A DNA stretch of 64,000 bases from Wuchereria bancrofti. Taxonomy: Eukaryota > Nematoda > Chromadorea > Rhabditida > Onchocercidae. The notes below the pieces were generated by a model. That model saw only the letters and a list, made by a program, of their open reading frames with translations. It did no database searches and was not told the origin of the DNA. The position numbers and the translations under genes were made by a program. Below, one piece after another: positions 26,678 through 47,307 of the stretch (positions are counted from its first letter, which is position 1; every line of letters begins with the position of its first letter). The stretch covers positions 998,402 to 1,062,401 of the forward strand of contig SSBO01000007.1 in the NCBI GenBank assembly GCA_005281725.1, written 5' to 3'.

Positions 26678-28410
26678 AGATGATCTCACATTGGTTATTC
26701 CTCCTCATAGCTTACACTCCTTTTTATAACTAGACACGTTATGAAGAATTTTTGCTTCATCGTCTTCACTCGTTTTCGAAATATCCTTCGAAATACGAAG
26801 GATGCGAATAACACTTCCATTCATCAGAATTAATTTCTTAAGGAAGGTAAACAGTTATAGGATTGCTCTGGGATCATGTATATACATTCTAAGTAACATA
26901 CTCAGCAGCATTTTTCATGACATTCATTATGGTTAAGAATTATTCTATCAACAAAAGTTTGATGCATTGGAAATGAGAACTCACTTCTTGCCAGCAACAA
27001 AGATTGTCTAAGTGAATGCTATTTGAAAATAGGCATGTTTTCATGTTTGAGGAGAAAAATTTTTCTTTTTAATTTGAAAAACTATGTCAAGTAATATTAG
27101 GCAGATGTAAGATTAAGTGCTTTCCATGGTGTAATGGGTGTCCACTCACAGGATTAATTTTATTTTACTTTAAGAAATAATTTATTCAAACTGGGCTTAT
27201 TAAAGTGAAGAACGAAGAAAGGAACTGCTCAGAAAAGCTTATTAATCACCTTGAGGACTAATTTCAACAATTATCACTGCTATTCTGTTTGATATCATTA
27301 GATACTTATGTTTTTCATTTGTTCCATTCAAGGTTGCGCTCTTTTATTGAAGTACAATGCATGTTTTACATTTTTTGTTGCTTTACAGTTTTGTAGTTTT
27401 TTATAATGTGTTACTCAAACAGTTTCACACCGTTGTTGTTCATTGTTATTTTACGACCGTATCATCAAGTTTTTAGGAATACATATTTGCTTCCAATCAG
27501 TTATGTTTTGTAGTTTAGTTATTTTTTTAATATTTGTTAGGCAAATATGAAGTAGAGAAATTTGTTAATTCAATCATTATTCATAAAAGTTTTTTTGAGA
27601 AAAGAATAAGTATCCTTAAAATTTCGTCAGACAATTTGTTTTGTTATATGCATGGTTTTATATATTTTTCTTAAGAAAGTATTATTTGTGAAGCAAATTA
27701 TTTGTCTTATCATAAATGCTTAGCTACTTATGAACTGCTTTAAAAATTAGGCAACTGTGCATGCATTACTCATTTCGTAATGATATGATTTTCTATTTCG
27801 TTCTGATTTTACACAGTAGCTTCTGTGGGTAGAAATGAAATTTTTCGAGCTTTAGAATTTATATTAGTCAAGAGACTAGGAAGGCTTTTTTTAGAAAATT
27901 ATTGTTTTTTATAAATCATATCTGAAAGCCTGTTTTTAGTACTTTTCGCAAATATGAATAATTTTTTGTTAATGTAATTCCGTACTTTTTTATTTTGAAA
28001 TGTTTGTAAACTAATGAAATGATTTGTTTATAGATAAAGTCTTTCGTTATTTGTGGAAACCCTTAATTACTTTTCATTTATTTACAGTCAAAACAACCAC
28101 TTTTGAATACATTTTTACATTCGGAGCGTCGTCGATTTTTCATGCACCATGAAGTCTCGTACTGTTTCCTTTGTTATTTCTAAGTTTAAGTTTACTTTTT
28201 CTTCTTGAGAATCAAAATCATTAGTTTGAGAGAAATCTCTTCAAAATGTCTGCTCTTAATCTGTCATTGAGTCATTAAACTTTGAACAGTCTTTGCTGGG
28301 AAATTCAAGTGCATCGCAATTTCTCGTTAGTCTTTTCAATTATTTGAATTCAGTTATTTTTAATAAGGTTTGTCTATTGTCTTATTACCTTCCACAGTTT
28401 GTCATCTTTC
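26678..28410. other. Intergenic region between SNRK and LARS2
   Basis: About 1.7 kb, T-rich, with no recognisable coding sequence. It should contain the SNRK 3' UTR. An acceptor TTCCACAG ends at 28397, 13 bases before the LARS2 start, a likely trans-splice site. Confidence 0.55.
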
Positions 28411-35045
<6,635 letters not shown>

Positions 35046-37227
35046 TTTTATGGTTGACGCCACCCAGCTATTAAGATTTGTTTGAAGTTTCTTTTGCAAT
35101 TCATGAATTAAAAGAGAAATATCGATAAATTTGATGGAATTTACTCTTGTTTTCTTTCTGAAATCATTATCATTAACTTTTTATGCCTTGATGTTATGTC
35201 AAATTCTCAAGAAATTCTGAAATTTATTCGATTTACTTTTGCAGTTTATTTTAATATAAGCTAATAAAGGTTTAGAATTAACAAACAAGGTTCTTGTTGT
35301 ATGTACAACTGCTGACACATTTCTTATATGTTATGAAGAAGGATATCAGTTCATAAATTGTCCGTTTTATTATTCAGTTTATTTTTTCATTTTATCTTCT
35401 ATGAGAAAGAAGAATTACTGTTTTTAAGTAGTTCAAATTCAATGATGCATTCGACTTTACTAGGTATTATATTGCATGTCACTTTTGTGACAATGAACAC
35501 AGCTTCTTTTTTTTTAAGTTAGTGCTATCCAGTTATTGAAGCCAACGTTGCATATGCTACTGTGACATTATATGAATACTCGAGAATTTCTGTTAGATGA
35601 CAGTATCCGTTTTTATAGCACTGTGAATTAGACATTTTAGAAGCTATATTAGTTTGTTAGCTGCAAAACGATTAACAATTTCATTCATTCATTCATTTCT
35701 TTCTGTAGGTTAACTGAAGCATTTAATTCTCCAGTTAGACACAACTTCCAGATTAATTTCCATTCTGAAGTCATATAACAATTTGTAAAGTCATTATGAG
35801 TAAATGCATATAATTACTTTATCTGAAGACATTTCAATTCGACTGTTGAATTGGAAATTCTGAGTGAATTTTCCTGATGTTAAAACAAAAGAATTACCTT
35901 GCATTCCAATTTTTCTATTTTTTACTGGTGAAAACTTTATAAAATTATTTTTCGTTAAAGATTTTAGTGGCAATTTCTATCAATCAGAGAAAAAGGCCTC
36001 ATTTCTTGACTGATGGCAAAAGATTTTCTTCCCGAAAAAACATGCGGAAGTTTATGAGGAAGTATAGATAGAAACAGTTCAGTTCAGTGAACAGGAACTA
36101 CTTGTTTTTCCATTCTGAATTTTTGAAAAATTTTTCTCGAAAATATTCCAAATTTCATTAAGAAACCTAAATAATTACTATTGAGAAATCTAATTCAGTC
36201 TTTGAAATTAAGGAAAAGAAAAAACAATTGAAATTAAAGGAAATTCTAAGTAAAATTGAAAGTTTTCCAATGGACTGAGTGTGAAAAGTACTTTTATATT
36301 TATGGGGATTACGGTATGAGTGTTCATGATTTGTTAAAATGAAAAGTTAAAAGAAGCAAGTGATAATAAGTTACATAACTTAATTATGATATGATAGGAT
36401 CGAGCAGTGATTCAAGCAGGGCTATCTGAACATCTTTCATCCAAAAACTAAAAAAATAATAGAGAAAGAAAAAGCGAAACTTGGAATTTGAAAAATTCCT
36501 ATAGCAAACAAATAACTATTTCTACCTGAAATCTAATGTAATCCAAATAAATATAATTGGTGATAAATTATTATTTAATATTTCAGTACATTTTTTAATA
36601 AATTTTCTTTCCTATTATCTTAGAAGTAAATCAAATCGGATACTCCTGAATCATTTCAAGCTTCGATAACCAAAACTGATGAATTATTGGAGAAATTTCG
36701 AAACTTATCGTCCTATTCATCGATGCTATGTGAAGGAGTTTTGAATTGAATCTGAATCCGATGTAATGCAGAATATAATCGTTTTAATCAGTTTAACTCT
36801 GTTGAAAATTGAAATGCGATACAAAGTTGAATTGTTCTAAGCTATCTGATTTCATCTTTTCTATCATAAAATGATATCTTTTTCAAAAATCCCCATTTTA
36901 TTTTTTTATTTTCACTTTCTTTTTTTTAAATGAGCTTTTTCGCATAATTGATTGATAAAATAGTTACTATTGGATTAATTGTGATTGGAATGATTTTAAT
37001 TTTTGAATTCTTTATTCTTATTATTTCGCTTGAATTTCATTTTTTCCTCAATGAAAATGGATAAAAAATTTTCGAACTTAATTAATTATAAATGAGCAAA
37101 AAAAATTAACTTAGAAATTAGCAAAAATGTTTAATTTGCTGTAAATTTTAGAGTTTCAAACAAATGTTTGCAAACTAACAGCTGATGAATAATCAATGAT
37201 CAGTGAAATTTGTTTCGTACAGACATG

Positions 37228-37295
37228 GGTGTGTATGCTTGTGTATCTCTGTCTGTATGTATGTATGTTTGTGTATGTATGTGTGTATGTGTCTG
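37228..37295. repeat. TGTA/TG microsatellite
   Basis: Run of TGTATG and TGTG units in the intergenic region downstream of LARS2. Confidence 0.8.
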
Positions 37296-38664
37296 TTTCG
37301 AACATTTAATCAAAGTTATAAAGTCAGAATAATTTTGATAATTTAAAGCTGTCTCATTTACAATGTTAATGATAAGTTTTAATCAAAGTTTAAATTCATT
37401 AAAATTTTATTGAAAACAAATATCAATTATACTGTTAGTTAGTCTGAAAATTTCTTATAACTAACAACAAAAGTATAATTTCATTAATGAATTAATATCA
37501 AATAATATTAATTAAATTCCTCACAAATATTTCATCTCATTTATAAATCATATTTATTCATTTATATTTATAATTGTTGAAATGATTGTGCAGAAAGAAA
37601 GAATCGTTTTTATGCTCTTTTTGAAACTAAAATTACGTTGTCGTTGTCTGTTTTTAAAATTTTTTTCATTGCATCGTTCAATAAAAAGTTATAATTTTGA
37701 AGTTGAAAAATTCAATGTATGCTAAATTATTTAATTTATTCATTTGTAAGATTAGAAATTTCAAGCAAAATATTTCTAAACAGTTAATAGCTTGTACTAA
37801 GAGAGGCAAGAAGATGAAAAAAAGATTAAATGAATAATTTTCAATCTTTGAAATCATTTTCAACTTTTTTTAGAATGTTTTAACGATTGGATTACTGTAG
37901 GATTTGATTATATAAATATTAGAGGGATAGCTATTTTAATATTAAGAAATCGTTTCTTTTTTTAAATTATTTTCATCGTTATTGCAATTATTGTTACTTT
38001 TTTGCCAATACAAACGATTCAACGATTCATCAAATAATTTGTTAATATTTTGATAAAAATTTCTCAATTTTTCACCTAAAGATTGTTGAAAACACTGTTT
38101 GTCATGTTTGTCATAATAATTTCAATGTCTTCACATAAATTTTCATGACTCACTCAAATATTTAATTCAGAAAAAGAAAAAATTAAAATTAAAATTTATT
38201 ATTTCGACTCGAAAGAGGATGAGGTTTAACCAAAACAATCTTCTTTATATTTTCTTTTTAACTTGTTTTCATTATTATCATCATGTTGCATCATTTATTA
38301 ATTAGTTTGTAATTTCTTATTAAATATCTCTGTTAAATAAAGAAATTCAGTAATTTTCAAATTTGAAATGTATTCCATGAATAGAATTTGGTCTCAAGCA
38401 ATTTGTGTTAAAATATTCTAGAAATTTAATTACTTAATTTCTTGTTAGTATCTGTACCAAATAGAAATAATTTTTAGGTTTGAAAAATGTTGCGTGGACA
38501 AATGTGCGCTCAAATAATCTTTTCTATCAAAATCTATCAGATATTTCATTTCTTATTCTTCTCCTCCCGTTGGTTAGTTATAAATTTCTCATTGAAATAC
38601 GAATGATGATAGTTATGTTTGTTATCAATTTCGAGACTTATTACTATGTCATTTGGCAACAATC

Positions 38665-38708
38665 CTCTTTCCCTCTCTCTCTCTTCCCTCTCTCCCTCTT
38701 TCTCCCTC
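38665..38708. repeat. CT-rich polypyrimidine tract
   Basis: About 44 bases almost entirely C and T on the plus strand, first of many same-strand CT tracts between 38 and 50 kb. Confidence 0.8.
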
Positions 38709-40430
38709 GTAGTTAACTTATCAACACCTGTTCAAATGGATACACCGACATTTTCCGCTAATTTGATTTAAATTCTTTGGATTTACATATTTCAGAAGTT
38801 TAAATTTAAAACTATCACTAATTACCAAATTTCAACCATGAAATCATTTTAACTGATAATTCTACAATATAACAATCAAAAAAAAAAAAAGTGCGCATTT
38901 TCTGGAAGAGAGAAAAAAAAAGAAAACCCAAGAATGAAAGTATATTTACATCATCCACCGTTTTATGTATTCTCCTCGAGAAAATTATTTTTACTGATGG
39001 AACAGAATCAAGGCGGAAATGTTTATTCAAGGTTGGCACATTTATTCAGGCGCTTGTTGCCAAAAATTCTTTTCATTTTCAGTTGAAAGATTTGAATTGA
39101 GAAATGGAGAAAAAGAAGAAGCAGTCGATAATAGTAATATGTCCCTCTTTATTTATCGACCCAAGTGTAATAGCATTTCAAATGGGAATATTTAAGATGA
39201 CAGCCAAAGCCTAAACATTTAAGGCTTAAGGCTTAAAAAGTGCTACAAATAAAGTCGATGTTTTCCACTTTTCTCTCTCTCTCTTTTTTCCCTCTTATCA
39301 TCTTTATCTTATTTATAGAATTTCTGAAAAAACAATTTTTGATTGCAAATTCGTTTTTATTTTGTTAACATTTTTGTATTAAATGAAGCTTTTTCAAATT
39401 AATAGTGGAAATTTCCAATAGTAATAAAGTTAAATTTTCGCGAATATATGTTAGACTGCTATTATTTTGCTCAGTGCAAAGCGGTGGAAAAGGATGAGAG
39501 AATTAATTTGATGAAAAAATAAAATAAAATACTTTAATTTCATTCATTTCATTGACTAAATTTCCTCAAAAATTGCTCATATGCATGATTTCATTTCAAT
39601 TCCTATTCGATTTTAATGCGAATAACACTAAGTTATTGGGAATAACCCCGCAATTCGATGAATCAAAAATGAATAATAGTTCTACTTTTTTATCATCTGG
39701 AAGTTCCATGGAAACAATTTATGTATTATGCGAGTTATTCCATTTTATGCAAATTTTTCTTTTTACTTATTTACTTACTTATTGTTGCAAAGGATGATAG
39801 GATAGGGAACATTAAGTTAAGTAGTTGCATTTGCAAGAATGGGAAAAAATAAATGAAAAATTAAATAGGAATTACATATATTAATGATTTACCCAATGGA
39901 TCATTAAATTAATGATAACTGCATTAATTTCAGTCCTTCAATTATATTGGCCGATGTTATCAAATCATTAAGTTAATAAATTAATGATTACCCTTAAATG
40001 TTCTGTTATATCCTCCGATATTTAATACAATTGTTTAAATTTAATTAAATCATTTCTTTCGTAAATCTTCTAGCTTAGCTATCTGTAAATTATTTAATTA
40101 ATTTGAATAAAATATCAGAATGTGACAAAGAGGAGAGAACAACAACTTGCTTATAGTTCAACTTGTACTTCAAACTGCTTATTCTTACTTATACTTACAG
40201 TTCAAGTTAAGTCAAGATGTTCAATTATTTACTATTTAATAAGAAAACAATTCTTTTCTTTAAAGTACATTTAATGAGCCAAGCTAATAACGAGAAAGTG
40301 AGTGTCACTAAGATTATTAAACTAAATTTTTTTCAAAATTAAATTTTTTAATTTCCTTTTCGAAATCAATCATTTGTACATCTATCAAAGCCATATGTGC
40401 GTGGCATAATCGAATGTTGATGATGATCGA

Positions 40431-40464
<34 letters not shown>
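40431..40464. repeat. (ATG)n trinucleotide repeat
   Basis: About eleven ATG units. The apparent poly-His open frame on the minus strand here is only a translation of this repeat. Confidence 0.85.
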
Positions 40465-40465
<1 letters not shown>

Positions 40466-41341
40466 AATATGCAAAGCTGAGATCTCTGACCTTTTCCACA
40501 TCTAATAAATAAATAAATAAATAGAGTTATGGCAAATGAAAGAAGGGAAAGTGCACTTCTACCTTTTTCTGGCGTAGTGCAGAGGTCAAAAGGGCAAAGA
40601 ATACGTAGTGGCTACTTCCTACCCACCATAGTTATGGTCATTTTGTTGCAATGTTGTCCGTTGTACTCATACCCAACTTCATTTGTCACATCACTACAAC
40701 AATTAGAATTAAATTAAATAATTCAAATTTTTTCAAATAATTCAAATACATCCAGAATTATTTATATTAATTTTATCGTTCTAGTGATAGATTTGTAATG
40801 GGGCTTTTTTACATGTAAAACTAGCTGCGATACAGCGATTTAATCATTTGATGTTTTATATTCTCCTATGTTCTACGTTTTATTATCCATACGTATTATT
40901 TACTTTTACAAAGTTTGATAGAAAAATTTACGAACATGAAGCTCAAATAGAAGACTATTCTGAATATAAAAAATTAATATTATGAAGGAAATATTTTTTT
41001 AAATGAAATTAATGGCTTGTTTTTGAATTCGATCAAAATTTCCTAGCGAAATTTCATTAGAAATAAATTTAGTTGGATAAAAAAAAGTGTCTGAAAATAT
41101 TTGAAAAAAGAGTGTGGAAATATATAACTAAATTTCAAAGTACTTCTTTACTGAATTCCATATTTGAAAATAATAAGTCGTATAAAAACTATCGTTAATT
41201 AGACTCAGACTAACAGCATTCAATATATCTCCTCTGCGTAAAACCTTAGTTTTGCTTTTTTTTTAATTTTTTTTACTTGTTTTTTGGACTTTACAAATTT
41301 TTTAAAAAAAAAATTTTCATATCTTTAGAAAAATCAACAAT

Positions 41342-41455
41342 ATGGCAGCAAGAAAATCTCAGATTAACGGAGGAAATACTCGAAAAATTTCGGTTACAGA
41401 TCGTCTCAGAAATCTGTCAGTGCGTGGAAGTATTGATTTTGGACATTCTGAAAAG
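41342..41455 (+). CDS. hxk: Probable alternative first coding exon of hexokinase
   Basis: Encodes 38 residues starting MAARKSQINGGNTRKISVTD, basic and serine-rich, ending DFGHSEK at a GTAAAA donor in phase 0. It follows a strong acceptor (TTCATATCTTTAG, AG at 41327-41328) 13 bases before the ATG, as for trans-spliced starts. Hexokinase exon 2 (48208) also begins in phase 0, so splicing over 6.75 kb would replace the 40 residues of exon 47973-48092 with these 38. The 47973 exon has only one AG close to its ATG and that would break this frame, so the two would be mutually exclusive. Seen: open frame, donor, acceptor, matching phase. Inferred: that it belongs to hexokinase rather than to an unseen small gene. 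Confidence 0.5.
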
Positions 41456-42091
41456 GTAAAACAATTTAAATTAATGGAAAGTGTGCATAGCATAACTTAG
41501 TTTACATTTTTGTTTTCAATATTAATTTCTTTAACAGTAAAATAACAGCTTTTCTTCACTTTTTTTTTGTTCAAATTGCTTTCTTATTTATTAATAATCT
41601 AATTGAACACTTGCTATAATTATTTATTCTTTCGTTCTATCGCTAGCATAGCATTATTCTAATATAATTAACATATCACTAAAAGTAAGACATTATTATT
41701 TCTTCTTTTTTGCTTCTGCATGCTTATTTTCTTTCTTTTTTCTGTCACCTACTACTATTATCAAATTGAATTTTAATTGATTACATTTTTAAATGACAAT
41801 CTGGCAGCAAAATTCTATTAGAAAATTTCGAATTACAAAAGTCAGATGACAATTTGTGTAGTACTATAACAACCAGATTAGTAACAAATATAATACTAAT
41901 ACTTTTGATTAATTATATTATGTGCATATTATATGTTCCAAATAATATATACATTTCATTGAACTATTTTATATTATCATATAATTCAATCAATTTGTAA
42001 TCATTATCATTGGTGATAAATTATAGCATATCATTAAAATACAATCATTTATGAAATACAACCAATCACTTATAGTAAAATAATCGAACTT

Positions 42092-42092
<1 letters not shown>

Positions 42093-42123
<31 letters not shown>
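42093..42123. repeat. (AATC)n microsatellite
   Basis: About seven to eight tandem TCAA/AATC units. Confidence 0.85.
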
Positions 42124-42124
<1 letters not shown>

Positions 42125-43123
42125 CTTGATGAGTAATAAAAGTCATATATGATCATAGGTCCTTTTCAAGATCTCTATTCATTCTGTATGGACGAGAGAA
42201 ATTCTCATCCAACATATAATATTTGAATCTTACTTAAAGCACATTAAGAAGTAAACAGAGAAGAGACAATCGATAAAAAAAGAAGCCTATTTACTAATAT
42301 TACTGTTTACATGGCCTATTTGAACATTTCAAACTATGCTTATTCATTCTTTGGGACATATAATATATATACGAGAAGTAAAATGAATAATAAATCATGA
42401 AATAAATTTAATTTATTTCTACAAATAATTAACCATAAAGTTTAAAGGTTAATGGTATGCCTTCTCTTCATCACATCCATGTATTTATATGAAAGCTAAT
42501 ATAGTTCCAATGTGCATTATTCCACCATTCAATTCATCGAGAACACTTTGTCGAGAGTGCCAAATGATTATCACTTCTTGTCAACTCCACTATTCCACTC
42601 ATTCTATGCGACAAAAATGAAAGCAGACAAATATGCTAGCAAGATTGAATCTCTCTCTTAGATGCGCATTCATATGCTGCACTATTTTCTCTTCTCTCTT
42701 TTTGCATTACGTTAATTTGCGCACTTGCACGACTTCTCCGCTCTTTACACATCATCGTTACAATCTTCCTATTCCTTCCTTCTCTCTTCTTCACATTATA
42801 ATATTCTCACTGATCCAAATATCCCCAGACCGCCCGTATTTGCTTCCATCCGAAAAGAGAAAGAGCGCCCGTTTTGTGGTCGATCCGTTTGCCACATAGC
42901 GCCTTCCGGTCCATTTATCTTCCTTCCATTTAGCGCCATTCATTTATATCTCAAATGCTTAGCACTTATACTGCACTTTCTTGTATAATAGTCAGTCAGT
43001 CGCATATCTATGCATTTGCCTATTTGACCGCTTCCAACGTCATTTCAGTGCGTATTCATCAACTTGCGCCTCTTCTTTCCTCTTTCTCTCTCTTTTGATT
43101 ATTCAAAAGTACAATTTAATCAT

Positions 43124-43160
43124 TCCTCCTCTCTCTCTCTCTCTCTTCCTCTCTCTCCTT
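43124..43160. repeat. CT-rich polypyrimidine tract
   Basis: CTCTCT run with short TTCC interruptions, on the plus strand. Confidence 0.8.
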
Positions 43161-43628
43161 GCCTTTCTAATTTATGCCATATAATGAATCAGCCAATCAA
43201 TCCATCATTCAAATGGATGACATGGGATGTGCATGCACGAATAACGTCAAATAGTAAAGTCAGCAAATGATAAGAATTATTTTAAAATTGTTAAGTTTGA
43301 TTTTTATTGGAATATTTCAATTTTTCGTTTATGTATATCATTCTTGCGTGTGCTCAACAATTAGTTATTAAAACAAAAAGAAAAATAAGGCAAATTTTTT
43401 TTTTTTTAATTTTCATCTCAAGAATTCCACTCACATTCTGTAATAATTCAAAAAAAAAAATGCCGCCTTCTTGTCCCCTTCTATTGTCTAAATCATTGAT
43501 TAGTCATTAACCTGATAATCTACCTATCTTTTCAGTCTATATTCTCTCCCACTTTTTCTAGCTAATTATCATTTAGATCAAAATTTAGTGTTCTATGGCT
43601 TTCTAAAATCTCTTTTTTTCCCCTGTCC

Positions 43629-43659
43629 ATCTCCCTCTCTTTCTCTCTCCCTCTCTCTC
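43629..43659. repeat. CT-rich polypyrimidine tract
   Basis: Uninterrupted pyrimidines, mostly CT units, plus strand. Confidence 0.8.
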
Positions 43660-43787
43660 GTAACTATGTTAAAGTTTGACAATGACAAATCAAACAGTTG
43701 TATTGCTTAAGATCTAATTCTATAATAGAGTCCTCTCGTAACTCTTTCCATGACTACAAAACAAACTCTTATACAACACACACACAC

Positions 43788-43820
43788 TCCTCTCTCTCTG
43801 TCTCTTTCTCTGTTTTCTCT
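43788..43820. repeat. CT-rich polypyrimidine tract after an (AC)n run
   Basis: A short CACACA run leads into TCTCTCTCTG and TCTTTCTCTG units on the plus strand. Confidence 0.75.
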
Positions 43821-44111
43821 TCCGAACTCAATTTGATGACCAACGGTCAGTCATTGATGAAGCGAAAAAGTTTACGAAATTGGGGGAATTATTATTGTTA
43901 TTAAAAGGTAAATCAATGGTTACGGTAGAAGAATGGCCAGAATTTACATTTATGCAAATTTACGACTGAAATGGAATAATATAAATTTATGAATAGGAAT
44001 TATAATACTTTGTCACACACAAATCAGCCCGATTGTTTTGTTTACAATATGAAATGAATGTTGTTTAAGATGATAGAAATTTATTGGTTATGATGGATTT
44101 GAATGAAATGA

Positions 44112-44150
44112 TTTCTCTCTCTCTTTCTCTCCTTCTCACTCCCTCCCTTT
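44112..44150. repeat. CT-rich polypyrimidine tract
   Basis: Pyrimidine tract of CT units with CCTCCC blocks, broken only by one A, on the plus strand. Confidence 0.8.
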
Positions 44151-44381
44151 ATCGCTTACTTTGAAATTTTTATTTAGAATGGGAATTATTGCTTTTCTTT
44201 TTAATGTTCAAATATTTAAATCATTTTATAAAAATTTATTCAAACATTTCCTTCTCATTCAATGAAACATTTCATCTTTTATAATATGACGTATATCACG
44301 TATTCACAATAATTATACGTCACTTCACCATAATTTCATTACTATCCTCTTTCTTTCTTGTCTCATCAAAAATTTATTATT

Positions 44382-44410
44382 GCCTCTCTCTCTCTCTCTC
44401 TCTCCCTCCC
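44382..44410. repeat. (CT)n tract
   Basis: Nearly perfect CT dinucleotide run ending in CTCCCTCCC, plus strand. Confidence 0.85.
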
Positions 44411-44560
44411 AAACATTCGATTGTAATCATGTTGAGGTCATTAACCAATCAAATATGAACACATAAACAAAATATCCGTTATTGGTGTTGCATTAGATCA
44501 AAATATGTCATCTTTCCTCATCTCCTATATCTTAGTATCACCTATATTTACTATACTGGA

Positions 44561-44591
44561 TTCTTCTCCTCTCTCTCTCTCCTTCCCTTTC
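44561..44591. repeat. (CT)n tract
   Basis: CT dinucleotides flanked by TTCTTC and CCTTCCC, plus strand. Confidence 0.8.
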
Positions 44592-46639
44592 TTTTATTAC
44601 TTTCTCCTTTCTATTTGGTTTGATGTTTACAATGTTATCAAAATCTCCAATCTAAGATTTTTGCTTATAGATGAAATGGATTAGATTAGATTAGATCAGA
44701 TCAAATCAGAACATATAATATTATTGCATAAACTTTTAATATATTCAAAGTAAGAAAAGTGTAAGTTTGAATACTTAAATTATTTACATTTATGCTCTTA
44801 TTATGACTATATTGAATTATTAATTTGATAACTAAAAGCTAGCAAAATGTTGAGCTGAAGTAGATAGATAGGTGACAGAGAATTAAAATGAAATGAAATG
44901 ATGGAATTGTTCGAAGTGCATTCCATTCTCATTTGAAGATATTTTAAAATTGCCTTTGTTATATCTCTAGCATACTTGTATTTGTTAGGAGGCTTAAATG
45001 CTCTATGATTATATTTTTTAAAGATATGGGAAGTGACATTTTCTCATCGTCTCAATTGTCCTCATCTTTAGCAAAATATCTCACAACTTGAATAGAAAGG
45101 AAGAGTAATACAATGAAATTGATTATATTCAAAATGAAAGCAAATGAAGCATATTTTTAAATGTCATTGAAATTATAAGCCTTTTTAAACTTTGACTAGC
45201 CACTGCTTTTAATTGACCATTTCGATTTTTCACTTCTTTCACAGACAATCAATCGTTCAATTCTTCAAGAGATTTCAAATATGTGTAGCGAATGAAATGG
45301 ATATAGTTGCTGAATAATAACAAATATGAATATTTCTCCTTTTTCTTGGCCATCTGTTCCCAATTCACGTCATCATATTTTCACTTTTTTTTCTTTTTTG
45401 AAAAAAAAGAAACCATCTGTTAGTTTTTTCTCTATTTGACAACTATCAGTTAGCATTTCTCTAAATTTACTATTTTTTTCCTTCATTTTCAAACTTTTTT
45501 CAACATTATTTTTCAGTCTATCTCTTTTTCCTTCTCTTCACTTTTTTCTCTTCACTTATTTAATTTTTCTAAAATTCAATTTATATTTATTATCCAGTCT
45601 CTTTCAATTCATTCAGCATTCCTAAAATGGATATGTTTGTTGAATAGTAACAAACAAGAAATTTAATACTTGAATATTTAAAAACTTGTCTCATTCATTC
45701 CCTATCATACAAGATAGATTAGTAATTGTAATTTTTTACGTGAAATAGATAAGCAAGAAAATGATACGTCATCATTCCTTTGTCATCTTTTTCTTCATAT
45801 CACTTGCAAGAGCAAAAGAATAACATTCATTCTTATTAATCTGAGAAAATTATTCATGGAAGAAATATGTAATATTTAAATATTTATCATCCATTTGAAT
45901 TTTTATACTTTCAAAAGACAAAATTCAATTCAAATTCCTTCTCTTCCATCTTGAAAATAGACGAACCAATTACTATCACATTTCTTATTTTCAGTTTGCA
46001 ACTGTGTTATGAAATATTTGAAAAGTAACAATCTCGTTATCATTTATTGCATTCCGAACATTTCATCTTCAGAATGTCTCATGTGATTTTCGAATTTATC
46101 CGAATGAATCAATTAGTAATTTCTTTTGTTATTAGAAAAAATCTTTCCCAAACTGATCGTATAAATAATTTCAACGGATAAATTTTTTCTTCTCTATCAT
46201 TACTATTTAAAGTTAATAACAAAAAGAAAAAAGAGGAGAAGGAAAAGACAGATCTTTAATTAAAGCCTAATCAAACTTTTCATTGAGAAAAAAAATTTTT
46301 TTTTTGCTATCTTATTTGCCACAAAAAACTGTCTAATTTAAATGAGATTTTCTTTTTTCTAATTTCTGCTTTTCATTTTTTAAAACAATGAAAAAATTGT
46401 ATTCAATACCAAAAACGTTTTAGAAATATGAAATGTTGTTATAATTGAGCTAAAATTCAGTTAAAATGAAATTACTTATGAAATTGTTGACATTCCAAAA
46501 ATGCGTCATCATTAACAAACAAATAGTTCGTTGAAAAAAAAAATGAAAGTAAACATTTTTATATTTTTATAGCTTATTCTATTTCTATCTTGGGATTATG
46601 AGCACAGTAATGAAACATCGTACAAATATCATTTTAAGC

Positions 46640-46730
46640 AAACGTATCCATCACGTATATTCACAAACGTATCCATCACGTATATTCACAAACGTATCCA
46701 TCACGTATATTCACATACATATCCATCACA
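46640..46730. repeat. 25-bp tandem repeat, three and a half copies
   Basis: Units at 46640-46664, 46665-46689 and 46690-46714 are identical, with a fourth diverged partial copy to 46730. The core is CGTATCCATCACGTATATTC. Confidence 0.9.
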
Positions 46731-46958
46731 TTACGTACTGTTTAGCTATGTAAAATAAAATTTAATGAATTTTTCTCAACCATATTAATTAATAAATATA
46801 TCAGAAAATGAATACGTAGTAGAATTTCATCAATTTCAATTACCTATTTAATTATTATGCTTTAAATAAATTACTTTTTAACTGAAATTTTTTCTTTTGT
46901 TAATTTATCCAAATGTCTTTAAAATATCAATATTTCTTTTAAATTTACTTAAAATTTA

Positions 46959-47162
46959 TTAAAAAATATTTATATCAGTGTCATCTTCTTCCGTCATTTT
47001 GTTTGATAATAAATATTCGACGTGACATTTTGCTCCTAGTCTGTCGTTGATTTTACAAATGACAAAAGATTTTAATAATAATATAACAAACAGTGTGCAA
47101 AAGGTCGCTTCCATTCTTTTCATATCATAAAGTTTGTTTGCTAAAGATTTAAAATATGTCAT
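46959..47162 (-). CDS. Possible small secreted peptide, doubtful
   Basis: A 67-codon minus-strand open frame. An internal Met at about residue 18 would start a hydrophobic signal-like stretch (MEATFCTLFVILLLKSFVIC), followed by a short, partly acidic tail with one Cys, ending at TAA. There is no recognised family, no clear acceptor before the start, and it lies in the putative hexokinase intron. In such A+T-rich DNA a frame of this size can occur by chance. Confidence 0.12.
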   Translation of the reverse strand: MTYFKSLANKLYDMKRMEATFCTLFVILLLKSFVICKINDRLGAKCHVEYLLSNKMTEEDDTDINIF

Positions 47163-47307
47163 GCTGATTTATTTTTCTTTTTTTTAGTGCTTGAAAAGAC
47201 AACTAACAAAAAGAAATGATATAATATTAGCTTAAATTATATCAATTTATACAATTTTTGTTTATTAACATACTTTTTTCTCTTTTTTTGTTGATTTAAT
47301 TATCGTC

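Larger units (their letters stand above)
35046..41341. other. Gene-poor intergenic region, T-rich with simple repeats
   Basis: About 6.3 kb downstream of LARS2. AATAAA at 35263-35268 is a plausible LARS2 polyadenylation signal. The rest is T-rich filler with a TGTA microsatellite (37228-37295), CT tracts (38665-38708, 39264-39296) and an ATG/CAT trinucleotide run (about 40431-40464). Short open frames (for example 38480-38716 and 40529-40717) show no domain, splice context or codon pattern that supports a gene. Confidence 0.55.

Noticed and set aside
38480..38716. Hydrophobic 78-residue open frame downstream of LARS2
   Set aside because: Its C-terminal part is the CT tract, and the rest is A+T-rich sequence in which hydrophobic frames are expected by chance.
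40317..40499. Minus-strand open frame with a run of histidines
   Set aside because: It is the translation of an (ATG)n microsatellite, with no splice or family support.
43840..43910. Possible extra exon (frame DEAKKFTKLGELLLLLK) ending at an AAAAG|GTAAAT donor
   Set aside because: No initiator, upstream sequence is CT repeat, phase does not match hexokinase exon 2, no similarity to the enzyme.
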